Shown one piece after another: positions 53,319-62,967 of a stretch of DNA of 64,000 nt. The translations under genes and the position numbers were made by a program. The notes below the pieces were generated by a model. The model saw only the letters and a program-made list of their open reading frames with translations, ran no database searches and was not told where the DNA came from. Within the stretch, counting starts at the first letter, position 1, and every line of letters begins with the position of its first letter. Location: positions 33,205-97,204 of the forward strand of contig CAZFNS010000007.1 of assembly GCA_964520475.1 (NCBI GenBank), in the 5' to 3' direction. This stretch comes from Ruminobacter sp964520475 (GTDB lineage Bacteria > Pseudomonadota > Gammaproteobacteria > Enterobacterales > Succinivibrionaceae).

Positions 53319-54365
53319 ATGGAACCGGAAAACAAAGAAGCCGAAGGCGCCGGGGGGCGGACCCCCTTAAGCGATCTCATCGACGCGGCGCGGGCGGTCG
53401 CGCGGGAGCGGGCGCGGAACGCCTTCCCGCTCGAGCTCATCCCGGCGGTGGAGCGCTCCCCGGAGGACTTCCGGCTGCTCGCCCGGATCCCCTACACGCG
53501 GTTCGGGATCGGCAAAAAGCGCATCCCCCTGGACGATCCGGCGGGGGACGAGAAAACCCTGGTCATAATCGACACGGAGACCACCGGCGTCGATCCGCGC
53601 AAGCACAAGATCATCGAGCTCGCCCTGGTGAAGGTGCGCTACTCCCCGGGCCTCGGGCGGGTCACCTCGATCGAGCAGGTTTACGACGAGCTGGAGGATC
53701 CGGGCGAGAAGCTCCATCCCGATATCGTCGCCATCACCGGGCTGACCGACGCGGATCTCGCCGGGCACAGGATCGACGACGGCGAGGTGTGCTCGATCCT
53801 CGCGGGCGCGCCGCTGATGGTCGCCCACAACGCGGCCTTCGACCGCCCCATGTTCGAGAAGAGATTCGCAGGAGTCGGATCCCTGGACCGGCTGCCGTGG
53901 GCCTGCAGCTGCCGGGAGATCAACTGGAACCGGCTCGACGGCCGCGTCAGCTCCTACCGGCTGCCGCTCATCGCCTCGGCCGTGGGCTATTTCTACGACG
54001 CGCACCGCGCCGCCGTCGACTGCCTGGCGCTCCTCTGGCTCCTCAGCGTCGTGCAGGGGGCGCTCGCCGAGCTCCTCGCGAACGCCGACCGCACCTCCTA
54101 CGTCATCAGGGCCCTGGGGGCCCCCTACGAGGTCAAGGATCTGCTGCGGGAGCGGAGCTACCGCTGGTACGACAATTCGACCAGGGACGCCCGGAGCGGC
54201 GCCTGGTGGAACTTCCGCAACAAGTACTGGTTCAAGACGGTGTACTCCGCGGAGGAGTACCGTGAGGAGGTCGCCTACCTCAACGGACTCTACGGCGCGG
54301 GGATCACCGCGGCAAACCAGAGCCTGTACTCGGCCGCGTTCACGGCCCTGGAGCGGTTCAAGTAG
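53319..54365 (+). CDS. DEDDh 3'-5' exonuclease (DnaQ-like) with a C-terminal accessory domain
   Basis: 348 residues. All catalytic residues are present: Asp 85 and Glu 87 in IIDTETTG, Asp 175 in AHNAAFDRPMFE, His 229 and Asp 234 in YDAHRAAVDCLA. The exonuclease core occupies about residues 78-250; an 80-residue N-terminal extension precedes it. The last 95 residues form a separate domain with aromatic/Arg motifs (VKDLLRERSYRWYD, KYWFKTVYSAEEY), seen behind some DnaQ-like exonucleases. It is not the polymerase III proofreading subunit by size and domain plan. The next gene is its paralogue. Confidence 0.9.
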   Translation: MEPENKEAEGAGGRTPLSDLIDAARAVARERARNAFPLELIPAVERSPEDFRLLARIPYTRFGIGKKRIPLDDPAGDEKTLVIIDTETTGVDPRKHKIIELALVKVRYSPGLGRVTSIEQVYDELEDPGEKLHPDIVAITGLTDADLAGHRIDDGEVCSILAGAPLMVAHNAAFDRPMFEKRFAGVGSLDRLPWACSCREINWNRLDGRVSSYRLPLIASAVGYFYDAHRAAVDCLALLWLLSVVQGALAELLANADRTSYVIRALGAPYEVKDLLRERSYRWYDNSTRDARSGAWWNFRNKYWFKTVYSAEEYREEVAYLNGLYGAGITAANQSLYSAAFTALERFK

Positions 54366-54396
54366 GGGCGCGGCCGCGCCCGCGGGGGAGAAAAAC

Positions 54397-55293
54397 GTGA
54401 ATCGGGACGAAGACGGCGCTTTTCCGCTCGGGAAGATCCCCGAGATCCGGGCCCGCCCCGGCGACTTCCGGCTGCAGCGCCGCGTGCCGTTCGTACGCTG
54501 CCGGGACGGCGCGGCGCTCCCGCTCGTCCTGAGGCGGTCGGACGGGCCGGAGACGCCCGCGGTCTTCGTCGAGGCCGTGACCACCGGCCCGGGCGTTTAC
54601 GACAGCATCGTCGAGCTCGCCATGGCGCGGTGCGGCCTGGCCGCCTCGGGGGAGGGGCTCGCGGCGGTTTACTCCCTGTACCGGGGCTACGAGGAGCCGC
54701 GCCGCCCGGCGCCCCCGCACCTCCTGCGCCTCGCGGGCATCGAGCCCTCCTTCCTCGCGGGCGCCGCCTTCGCCCGGAAAGAGGTCGCCGCGGCCGCCGC
54801 GGGCGATCCGATCATGGTGTCGACGGGCGGCGCCCGCACCAGGCGCTTTTTCGAGCGCCGCTTCCCCTCGCTCGCGGGGCTCCGCTGGGTCGACCCCGTC
54901 TACGACGTCTCCTGGCAGAAACTGAGCCCGCTCCTGCTGCCCCACGCCCCGCTCCCGGTCAACCTCGAAAGGCTCGGCTACTTCTTCCGCTACGGATCCG
55001 CGGTCGAGCGGGCCTTAGGCTGCGCCTGGTTCTTCGATCGCGTGCCGGGCGCCGTCCGGGCCCTCGCCGCGGCGGCGGGGCGGGAGACCTACCGGGTCTG
55101 GGCGCGCTCGTCCCGCTACGAGGTGAAGGAGGAGCTCGCCTTCCGCGGCTACGCGTGGAACCCGCGCGAGCGCTGCTGGTTCGTCGCGGTCCGCACGCGC
55201 GAGGAGGCCGAGGCCGAGCGGGAGTACCTGCGGGGGAAATGCGCGGATCCCCGGCTCGTCGAGATCGAGGTCATCGACCGCCGCCGCGGCTGA
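54397..55293 (+). CDS. Catalytically dead paralogue of the DEDDh exonuclease
   Basis: 298 residues. It aligns along its length with the preceding protein, including the start (FPLGKIPEIRARPGDFRL-type segment), the core and the C-terminal aromatic/Arg domain (VKEELAFRGYAWNPRERCW). All five catalytic positions are changed: Asp to Glu 59, Glu to Val 61, Asp to Thr 148, His to Gly 200, Asp to Arg 205. It should therefore bind but not cut. The GTG at 54397 follows GGGGGAG by six bases. The 31-bp gap suggests an operon and a possible heterodimer with its neighbour. The frame is intact and well conserved, so it is not an ordinary pseudogene. Confidence 0.85.
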   Translation: MNRDEDGAFPLGKIPEIRARPGDFRLQRRVPFVRCRDGAALPLVLRRSDGPETPAVFVEAVTTGPGVYDSIVELAMARCGLAASGEGLAAVYSLYRGYEEPRRPAPPHLLRLAGIEPSFLAGAAFARKEVAAAAAGDPIMVSTGGARTRRFFERRFPSLAGLRWVDPVYDVSWQKLSPLLLPHAPLPVNLERLGYFFRYGSAVERALGCAWFFDRVPGAVRALAAAAGRETYRVWARSSRYEVKEELAFRGYAWNPRERCWFVAVRTREEAEAEREYLRGKCADPRLVEIEVIDRRRG

Positions 55294-55330
55294 CGCCGCC
55301 GCGCGGCCCGGGTTCCCCCGCCAGACGAAA

Positions 55331-55362
55331 AAACCCCCGCGGGTCCGGCCCGCGGGGGTTTT
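55331..55362. terminator. Bidirectional terminator between the exonuclease pair and nrdD
   Basis: AACCCCCGCGGG / CCCGCGGGGGTT with loop TCCGG, flanked by A and T runs. Confidence 0.85.
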
Positions 55363-55394
55363 AAGTTCAAAGCGATCCGCGCTTTAGCCGCGCC

Positions 55395-57521
<2,127 letters not shown>

Positions 57522-58083
57522 GATGATTCGTTTCCTCTCGCTTAGGCGCCGGAGGGAACCGGTAAAAGCCGCGCGGTGAAGCGGCTCTTTTGCGGACCGG
57601 CCCGTCCGGATATATAGTTAAAATAAAATCATGTTTCTCTTCGCCGCGTCCGGTTGACGTTTTTTACGTTCCGGGGCCTTCGGGAGGCCGCGCGCGGGCG
57701 GAAACGGCGGAGCTCGCGCGTCCCGGCGGTATATTATTTTTATATAAAATAACATACTCCGGAGACTTTCCGGGGGCGCTCCGCGGGACGGGGGTTTTCC
57801 GGGGAAAACCGGGGGTCCGCGGGGCGAAACATGCTGTCCAACAAGGATTATAGCAACAGAGACCGTCTTAAAGCACGCTTTTTCGGTTTTTTTTGACTTA
57901 AATTCCAATTTTGGATATTTTTGCGCCGATCCGGTGATTTTTGATATTTTTGTGACATAGTTCAAAGAAATTTTAAAGCGCTGATTTTGTAAAGGTTTGA
58001 GGGCGTTTTTTCCTTCCGGGGCGCGGACGGCGAAAATCGCCGGACTAAATATAGGGATTTAAAAGCCTCAAAAACAAATATGC

Positions 58084-58097
58084 TACTAGATGTAGTA
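58084..58097. promoter_or_regulatory. Dyad TACTA-N4-TAGTA
   Basis: Perfect 5-base arms in the AT-rich region; possible operator for nrdD or the carboxypeptidase gene. Confidence 0.3.
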
Positions 58098-58158
58098 TCC
58101 GATTTAAGGTATAAAATTTATCCTTATACATATGAATTATCATGTGAACGTCCCTTTT

Positions 58159-58170
58159 GAGAACGTTTTC
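58159..58170. promoter_or_regulatory. LacI-family-like operator candidate
   Basis: GAGAACGTTTTC; it shares 11 of 12 bases with the site at 36559-36570. Confidence 0.25.
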
Positions 58171-58387
58171 GGGCGCCGGAAACGCGTTTTCGGGGGGTTT
58201 GCGGGCCGTAAAATATATAAATAATATAATTTGCTAAATACAATATAAATAGAATATAACCCGGATAAAAGCGGCGGACAAAGGGGAACGGCGGGGAATA
58301 TAGATAAAATTTAATCTCAGGCAAAACGGATCCGCCGGCCCCGCCGGGGCGGGGACGGGGCGGGGGAAGGGGCCGCCGCGGGGGCGC

Positions 58388-59092
58388 TCAGCTCCCGGCG
58401 CCCGCGAAGATCCGGTACCTTTCCCCGAACTCGGGGAGGACGATCTTAAGGAGCGTTCCGGCGTCCGCGAGGCCCGCGGGGCCCCGCAGGAAGGCGGCGG
58501 TCTCCCCGGGATCCAGGGCGGCGGCGAAGCGGTCGGCCTCCGGGGCGTAGCTTATGTGCCAGAGCTCGCCCGCGCAGAGCCCGTCCCGCGCGTAGGGGCG
58601 GAAGAAGCCGCGCTTTCCGAGCGCGTCCCCGAGCCACGCCCCGAGGCGCCGCTGGCACCCGGAGCGGTAGCAGGCGTTGGTGAGGTCGAACCCGCCCTCC
58701 GGGGGGATCGCCGACGGGTCGTACACGTCTATGTCCGTGCCCCAGTGGTGGCGCGAGAGCCCGGGCGCGGCGCTGAAGTACAGGATGGCGCGGATGAGTT
58801 CCTCCCGGCTCAGGCGGGAGACGTCGAGGGGGGTTTCCGAGCGGTCGAGCACGGGGCGCTTCCCCGCGATCTTCTCCTCGAAGATGGTTTTCTGGCGGGC
58901 GAAGCTCCGGAACGACGAGGCGGCGCGCAGGTCTATGCCCGCGCGGCGGGCGTCCTCGCGCAGGAGCGCGAAGGCCGCGGCCGTCTCCGGGGTCAGGCGG
59001 GCGCCGCGGCCGAGGTCCGGGCGGTCCGTCAGGTGGCGCTCGGCGAGGCCGTGCAGGATCGCGGGATCCGCGTAATCGATGGCGTGGCTCAT
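58388..59092 (-). CDS. D-alanyl-D-alanine carboxypeptidase family protein (VanY-type M15B)
   Basis: 234 residues. The zinc peptidase motif SRHHWGTDIDVYD gives the first His and Asp ligands, and ELWHISY the catalytic Glu and last His. SFRSFARQKTIFEEK is the substrate-binding strand of this family. Such enzymes trim D-Ala from peptidoglycan stem peptides. No signal peptide is evident, so it is either cytoplasmic, like some muropeptide-recycling enzymes, or exported otherwise. GGAG lies 9 bases before the ATG. Confidence 0.88.
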   Translation of the reverse strand: MSHAIDYADPAILHGLAERHLTDRPDLGRGARLTPETAAAFALLREDARRAGIDLRAASSFRSFARQKTIFEEKIAGKRPVLDRSETPLDVSRLSREELIRAILYFSAAPGLSRHHWGTDIDVYDPSAIPPEGGFDLTNACYRSGCQRRLGAWLGDALGKRGFFRPYARDGLCAGELWHISYAPEADRFAAALDPGETAAFLRGPAGLADAGTLLKIVLPEFGERYRIFAGAGS

Positions 59093-59206
59093 GGCTTTTT
59101 TCTCCGTGCGGCCGCGGGCCGGGGCCGCGGCGCTGCGGTTATTTTAATTAAATCGCCTTTTGTCCCGCAATTATTTTATAATGCGCAAAAAAACGGAGGG
59201 GCGGAA

Positions 59207-60082
59207 ATGACGGGAAGGACGGGAAGAAAGAACGGCCGGGCGGTCCCGGCGGGCCGGGCCGGGAGGCGCGCGGGGCTCGCCGCGGCGGCGCTTTGCGCCG
59301 CGCTCGCCGGCGCGGCGCCCGCGGCGGAAAACCCCGCGGACACGGCCCCGGCGCCGTACGGAAAGGGCGGCGGGGCGGTCGTCCGGCGGATCCCCGAGCC
59401 CGCCCCGAACCCGCGCGCGTCGGCTTATCTCAAGCGGGAGAAGATCCGCCTGCAGAACCTGACGACGGACGTCTGCCGCGATTTCCGCGAGGGCGACGTC
59501 GAGTTTATCTTCTGCGCCAATCCCGTGCTGATGCTGCTCGAGGAGCAGTACCTCAACTCCCGCGGCCTCACCTTCGACAAGGACGGCTGCGTGTTCGGCT
59601 GCTCGGAGCACCGGCGGGCGCTCGCGAAGTGCGCGCAGGGCAAGTTCGCCCTCATCTGCGCCCAGAACTACTTCGAGTCGCTCATGGCCGGGGACGCGAT
59701 CGCCGCGGGCCGGGAGGGGCGGCTGGATCTGGAGTTCTCCTGCCGGAGCGCGGACGGCGAAGGGGAAGACGGCGGGGACGGCGCCGCCTTTCCGGTGACC
59801 GTCAGCCTCTGGTCCACCGTCCTGCCCGCGGCCACTTTCGCCGTGGACGGGGTTTCGTACCGGGTCTACGGCTACCCGCAGTTCCGGGGCGAGTACTTCC
59901 GGGACATGAGCTCGATCTGCCTGGGCTGCGATTTCCGGGCGCAGCTCGCGCTGCCGGAGGAGGGCCGGGCGGAGATCGTCCTCGGGGACGGGGACCGGGA
60001 CCGCGTCATTTCCTGCGCGGCGGCCCCGGCGAAGGCGGCTCCCGGGAAGGCGGGCCGGCCGGGGCGCGGCCCGAAAAAATAA
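59207..60082 (+). CDS. Exported Cys-rich protein of unknown function
   Basis: 291 residues. Very basic N terminus, then a hydrophobic core (AGLAAAALCAALAGAAPAAE) that looks like a signal peptide with cleavage near residue 40. The mature part has about nine Cys (for example CANP, DGCVFGCSEH, KCAQ, LICAQ, CLGCDF) and likely disulfides. A basic, Pro/Lys-rich tail ends the protein. No family recognised. GGAGGGG precedes the ATG and TATAAT at 59177-59182 is a possible -10, which would leave a very short leader. Confidence 0.75.
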   Translation: MTGRTGRKNGRAVPAGRAGRRAGLAAAALCAALAGAAPAAENPADTAPAPYGKGGGAVVRRIPEPAPNPRASAYLKREKIRLQNLTTDVCRDFREGDVEFIFCANPVLMLLEEQYLNSRGLTFDKDGCVFGCSEHRRALAKCAQGKFALICAQNYFESLMAGDAIAAGREGRLDLEFSCRSADGEGEDGGDGAAFPVTVSLWSTVLPAATFAVDGVSYRVYGYPQFRGEYFRDMSSICLGCDFRAQLALPEEGRAEIVLGDGDRDRVISCAAAPAKAAPGKAGRPGRGPKK

Positions 60083-60087
60083 AGACA

Positions 60088-60134
60088 AAAGGCAAAAAGA
60101 AAGCCGGGCTGCGCCCGGCTTTCTTTTTGCCTTT
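60088..60134. terminator. Very long perfect hairpin between convergent genes
   Basis: 22-base arms, perfect complement, with a 3-base loop (TGC). The lower stem is A/T-rich (AAAGGCAAAAAGAAAG on one side), so it supplies a T run to both strands and should end the exported-protein gene and rpiA. Confidence 0.8.
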
Positions 60135-60160
60135 GACCGTCTTCTCGCTTAACCCCGCCG

Positions 60161-60826
60161 TCAGCGCGCCTTTTCGGTGATCCGGACGCCGGCGTCGGTG
60201 CCGGCGATCAGCACGTCCGCGCCCCTCATCCCGAAAATGCCGACCGTGACCACGCCGGCGATGCCGTTTACGGTTTGCTCGAGCCCGATCGGATCCTCGA
60301 TCCGCAGGCCGTGCACGTCCAGGATGTGGTTGCCGTTGTCGGTGACGCAGCCCTCGCGCCAGACGGGGCGGCCGCCGAGCTTCGCGAGCTCGCGCGCGAC
60401 GTGGGCCCGCGCCATGGGGATGACCTCGACGGGCAGGGGGAAGCGGCCGAGGACGTCGACGAGCTTGGAGTCGTCGACGATGCAGACGAAGGTTCTGGCG
60501 ACGGCGGCGACGATCTTCTCCCGGGTGAGGGCCGCGCCCCCGCCCTTGATCATGGCCATGCCCGGCTCGATCTCGTCGGCGCCGTCGACGTAGACGTCGA
60601 AGCTCTCGATCTCGTTGAGATCGAACACCCTTATGCCCAGGGCCCTGAGCCGGGCGGTCGAGGCCTCGGAGCTCGACACGGCGCCCGCGATCCGGTCCTT
60701 GAGCGGCGCGAGCCGCTCGATGAAGTAATTGACCGTCGAACCGGTCCCCACGCCGAGCACGGCGCCGCTCTTCACGTATTTGACGGCCGCCTCGGCCGCG
60801 CAGATTTTTTTCTGGTTCTGATCCAT
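60161..60826 (-). CDS. rpiA: Ribose-5-phosphate isomerase A
   Basis: 221 residues, cytosolic, interconverts ribose 5-phosphate and ribulose 5-phosphate. GVGTGSTVNYFIERL, SSEASTARLRALGI, the active-site DGADEIEPGMAMIKGGG and the phosphate site of the family are intact, as is GNHILDV near the C terminus. ATG at 60826. It has its own promoter. Confidence 0.97.
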   Translation of the reverse strand: MDQNQKKICAAEAAVKYVKSGAVLGVGTGSTVNYFIERLAPLKDRIAGAVSSSEASTARLRALGIRVFDLNEIESFDVYVDGADEIEPGMAMIKGGGAALTREKIVAAVARTFVCIVDDSKLVDVLGRFPLPVEVIPMARAHVARELAKLGGRPVWREGCVTDNGNHILDVHGLRIEDPIGLEQTVNGIAGVVTVGIFGMRGADVLIAGTDAGVRITEKAR

Positions 60827-60869
60827 TTTCCGGAATCCGCCTCAAAGTCAAAAAAGGAGATCAAGAAAA

Positions 60870-60897
60870 ATTATACCGCCGCGGGGGCGTTTGGCAA
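60870..60897 (-). promoter_or_regulatory. Sigma70-type promoter for rpiA
   Basis: Minus strand TTGCCA (60897-60892), 16-bp spacer, TATAAT (60875-60870), 44 bp before the rpiA start. Confidence 0.75.
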
Positions 60898-60912
60898 GCG
60901 TCCAGCGGCGCG

Positions 60913-60947
60913 AAAAAAAAAGGAGCGGGACCTTCCGGTCCCGCTCC
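60913..60947 (-). terminator. Intrinsic terminator of fau
   Basis: GGAGCGGGACC / GGTCCCGCTCC with loop TTCC; on the minus strand it is followed by nine T. It separates fau from the rpiA promoter. Confidence 0.88.
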
Positions 60948-60974
60948 CCGCGTTCCGGCCGGGGCTTTTCGGCC

Positions 60975-61565
60975 TCAGCGGCTGAAGACGAGATCCCTGG
61001 TGGGGGTGATGATCTCCGGCAGGGGCACGTCCCAGGTGTCCGTGGGCAGATCCTCGACTTCCTGGATGTCGAGGGCGAGGCCGATCGGGTACGGGCCCTG
61101 CTGGCCGTTGTGGTAGAACTGCAGGGTGCGGTCGTAGTAGCCGCCGCCCATGCCGAGGCGGTTGCCCTTGCTGTCGAAGGCCACCAGCGGGGTGAAGATG
61201 ATGTCGATGCGGTTGAGCGGCACGACGTTCTGCACGTTGAGCTCGGGCTCGGGGATGTCGAAGCAGTTGGGGTTCATCACGGTGTTCTCGTCGTACTTGA
61301 GAAACAGCAGCTGCCCCTTCGAGAAGGGGTGGATGACCGGCAGCGCCACTTTCTTGCCCTGGGCGGCGCACCACTCGATCAGGCCGTTGGTGTCGATTTC
61401 GCCGTCGACGCTGATGTAGAGCGCGACGCTTTCCGCCTTCCGGATCCGCTCGTTCGCGGCCACCCGGGCGATCAGCTGCTCGGAGTACTGCGCGTGGAGC
61501 TCGGGGGGAATGGCTTTTCTTAAATCTCTGATTTTTTGACGTAACAAAGGACGAGACGTAAACAT
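60975..61565 (-). CDS. fau: 5-formyltetrahydrofolate cyclo-ligase
   Basis: 196 residues. It converts 5-formyl-THF to 5,10-methenyl-THF with ATP. RQKIRDLRKAIP at the N terminus, VALPVIHPFSKGQLLF, and the ATP/folate motif LGMGGGYYDRTL are typical; the family name in E. coli is YgfA/Fau. I chose the ATG at 61565 over a TTG nine bases earlier. It lies directly behind 6S RNA, as in E. coli. Confidence 0.95.
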   Translation of the reverse strand: MFTSRPLLRQKIRDLRKAIPPELHAQYSEQLIARVAANERIRKAESVALYISVDGEIDTNGLIEWCAAQGKKVALPVIHPFSKGQLLFLKYDENTVMNPNCFDIPEPELNVQNVVPLNRIDIIFTPLVAFDSKGNRLGMGGGYYDRTLQFYHNGQQGPYPIGLALDIQEVEDLPTDTWDVPLPEIITPTRDLVFSR

Positions 61566-61612
61566 ATGAATCAAATCCCGTATAAAAAGTATTCTGTTAT
61601 ATGGTTCTGGGA

Positions 61613-61621
61613 ATTATAACA
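61613..61621 (-). promoter_or_regulatory. Extended -10 promoter for fau
   Basis: Minus-strand TGT-TATAAT, about 50 bp before fau and after the 6S RNA terminator. Confidence 0.55.
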
Positions 61622-61641
61622 TTTTCGCGAAGACAAAAAAA

Positions 61642-61826
61642 GGCCCCCGGAACGCGTGCTGATTCGAAACCACGAACCCGTAAGGTCAGTGCGAGGAAAA
61701 TGTTCCGCCTCTAGGCTTCTCGCTTACCGGGCAGAACCCGATGCGAGCCTGCTCACCTTGCGGAAGTAATTCCTCTATTCTTTTATCATCGGCTCAGGAC
61801 CAAAAGCAACGTCCGCGTCCCGGGGA
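61642..61826 (-). ncRNA. ssrS: 6S RNA, 5' arm overlapping zapA
   Basis: About 185 nt; E. coli 6S RNA is 184. The 12-base closing stem pairs CCCCGGGACGCG (61825-61814) with CGCGTTCCGGGG (61656-61645). Conserved 6S segments are present: CCTGAGCCGAT in the 5' arm, and GGTGAGCA with CGAGAAGCCT around the apical stem. A run of T follows (plus-strand A run 61634-61641). The zapA-ssrS-fau order is that of E. coli. 6S RNA mimics an open promoter and binds sigma70 RNA polymerase. I see no -10 just before the 5' end, so it may be processed from the zapA transcript. Confidence 0.88.
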
Positions 61827-62173
61827 TTTCGGGGGCCGGATCCGGCGGCGGAGAAACCCGAAAGAAGCTCTCTCACCTCGTCCAGCCTTGTTTTTACTAT
61901 ACTCTCAAACGCGGCCGTTTTCAATTCCTGATTTATCAATTCGTGATAAATATCCAACGCGGCCAGGATGGCCAGTTTCTCGTTCGAGAACTTCGGCGCG
62001 ACCTTTTTGAGGACGTCCAGCTTCTCCGCGAGGCGCCTCTCGGCCTCGCGCATGCTCTCCTCCTGATCCCGCGGGCAGGTGATGCGGAAGGCGCTGCCGA
62101 GGATGGTGAGGGTCACCTCGGTGTTTTCGTCCGCGGGCCCGCCGGCGGGGGCGGAGTTGTCCGGCTCGTTCAT
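61775..62173 (-). CDS. zapA: Cell division protein ZapA
   Basis: 132 residues. ZapA cross-links FtsZ filaments. Core segment VTLTILGSAFRITCPRDQEE, then MREAERRLAEKLD and a long coiled coil with KLAILAALDIYHELINQE, as in E. coli ZapA. The N terminus and the last 24 residues (from about AAGSGPRNP) exceed the usual length. GGAGGAGAG precedes the ATG at 62173. The last 17 codons lie inside the 6S RNA gene. Confidence 0.93.
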   Translation of the reverse strand: MNEPDNSAPAGGPADENTEVTLTILGSAFRITCPRDQEESMREAERRLAEKLDVLKKVAPKFSNEKLAILAALDIYHELINQELKTAAFESIVKTRLDEVRELLSGFSAAGSGPRNPRDADVAFGPEPMIKE

Positions 62174-62205
62174 GTCTCTCCTCCCGCGCGCCGGGGCGCG
62201 CGTCC

Positions 62206-62703
62206 TTATCGTTCGTCCCCGGTCCCCGGCCGGGCGCCGCACCAGCGGGGCACGCGCCGGCAATAGGCGCGGAACTCGTCCCCGAAGGCCTCGAGGTTGA
62301 TCCGCTCCTCCTCTTCGATCACCGCCCGGAGCGCGATCGCGAGCAGGGGCACGGTGACGATCAAAAGGAGCGGGCAGAAGCACAGCCCCGTTCCGCCGAG
62401 CAGGAGCGCGAGGGCGAGGTACATCGGGTTGCGGCTCAGCCCGTAGACCCCGTCCGTGAAGAGTTTGCGGCGGTTGGGGACCCAGGGCAGGGGGCTTATG
62501 CGCGCGCGGTAGAAAGGCTCGAGGGCGAGCGCCCCGAGGGCGCCGCCGGCCGCGCAGAGGAGCGCCCCGGCCGTGACGAACACGAAACCCGAGACGCCCC
62601 CGAAGAAGAGCGCCCCGAGCAGATGGGCCCCCAGCAGAACCGCGAACGCGGCGGGGGGCGGAATCTTCGCGGCCGCCCGCCGCAGCTTTTCCCCGTATGT
62701 CAT
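62206..62703 (-). CDS. Isoprenylcysteine carboxyl methyltransferase-like membrane protein
   Basis: 165 residues, about four membrane helices. The C-terminal signature of the ICMT/phospholipid methyltransferase family is clear: GVYGLSRNPMYLALALLL, then EEERINLEAFGDEFRAYC and VPRW. A SAM-dependent methyltransferase of the inner membrane is inferred; the substrate is unknown. It lies 32 bp upstream of zapA on the same strand, so the two are probably cotranscribed. Confidence 0.82.
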   Translation of the reverse strand: MTYGEKLRRAAAKIPPPAAFAVLLGAHLLGALFFGGVSGFVFVTAGALLCAAGGALGALALEPFYRARISPLPWVPNRRKLFTDGVYGLSRNPMYLALALLLGGTGLCFCPLLLIVTVPLLAIALRAVIEEEERINLEAFGDEFRAYCRRVPRWCGARPGTGDER

Positions 62704-62850
62704 GACAGCGCCGTCCCCCTCCGGTCCGGGGGCGGCGCCGGACGGCGCCCGGTCCCGCCCCTCTGTCTATAATATAAACCGTTTCGGCGCTTTTTGCACC
62801 CGGAAGTCCCGGCCGCCCGGGCGGCGGGGCCGCGCCCCGTCCCGCCAATA

Positions 62851-62877
62851 TTGACAACGTCCGAAATGTAGTATAAT
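62851..62877 (+). promoter_or_regulatory. Promoter of rluB
   Basis: TTGACA (62851-62856) and TATAAT (62872-62877), both perfect, but with a short 15-bp spacer. About 90 bp before rluB. Confidence 0.65.
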
Positions 62878-62967
62878 TTACACAGCTTGAATTTGCCGGG
62901 GCGCCCGCCCGCGGGGCGCGGGAGGCGCTCCCGCCGCGGGGCGCGGCGCCGCCGGGAGGCTGACGAG

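Larger units (their letters stand above)
57522..58387. other. AT-rich intergenic region upstream of nrdD
   Basis: About 870 bp without a credible gene. From about 57600 to 58330 the sequence is far richer in A and T than the rest, with many TATA-like stretches, so promoters on either strand cannot be assigned. Notable sites: the dyad TACTA-GATG-TAGTA at 58084-58097, the LacI-type 12-mer at 58159-58170, and GAAACGCGTTTTC at about 58179. No clear NrdR or FNR box. A 66-codon minus-strand frame near 58124 has no support. Confidence 0.7.

Noticed and set aside
54397..55293. The second exonuclease gene as a decayed pseudogene
   Set aside because: The frame is intact, it has a strong Shine-Dalgarno, and its accessory domain and core packing residues are kept; only the catalytic positions changed.
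58124..58324. 66-codon hydrophobic frame in the AT-rich block
   Set aside because: No ribosome-binding site and a composition explained by the AT-rich DNA; no sign of coding selection.
57600..58330. The AT-rich block as a replication origin
   Set aside because: Only one DnaA-box-like 9-mer (TTATACATA, with a mismatch) is seen, no cluster, and no dnaA, dnaN or gidA nearby.
61642..61826. The structured RNA as 4.5S (SRP) RNA
   Set aside because: The GGAAGGAAGCAGCC core of SRP RNA is absent, whereas the segments CCTGAGCCGAT and CGAGAAGCCT and the zapA-fau position fit 6S RNA.
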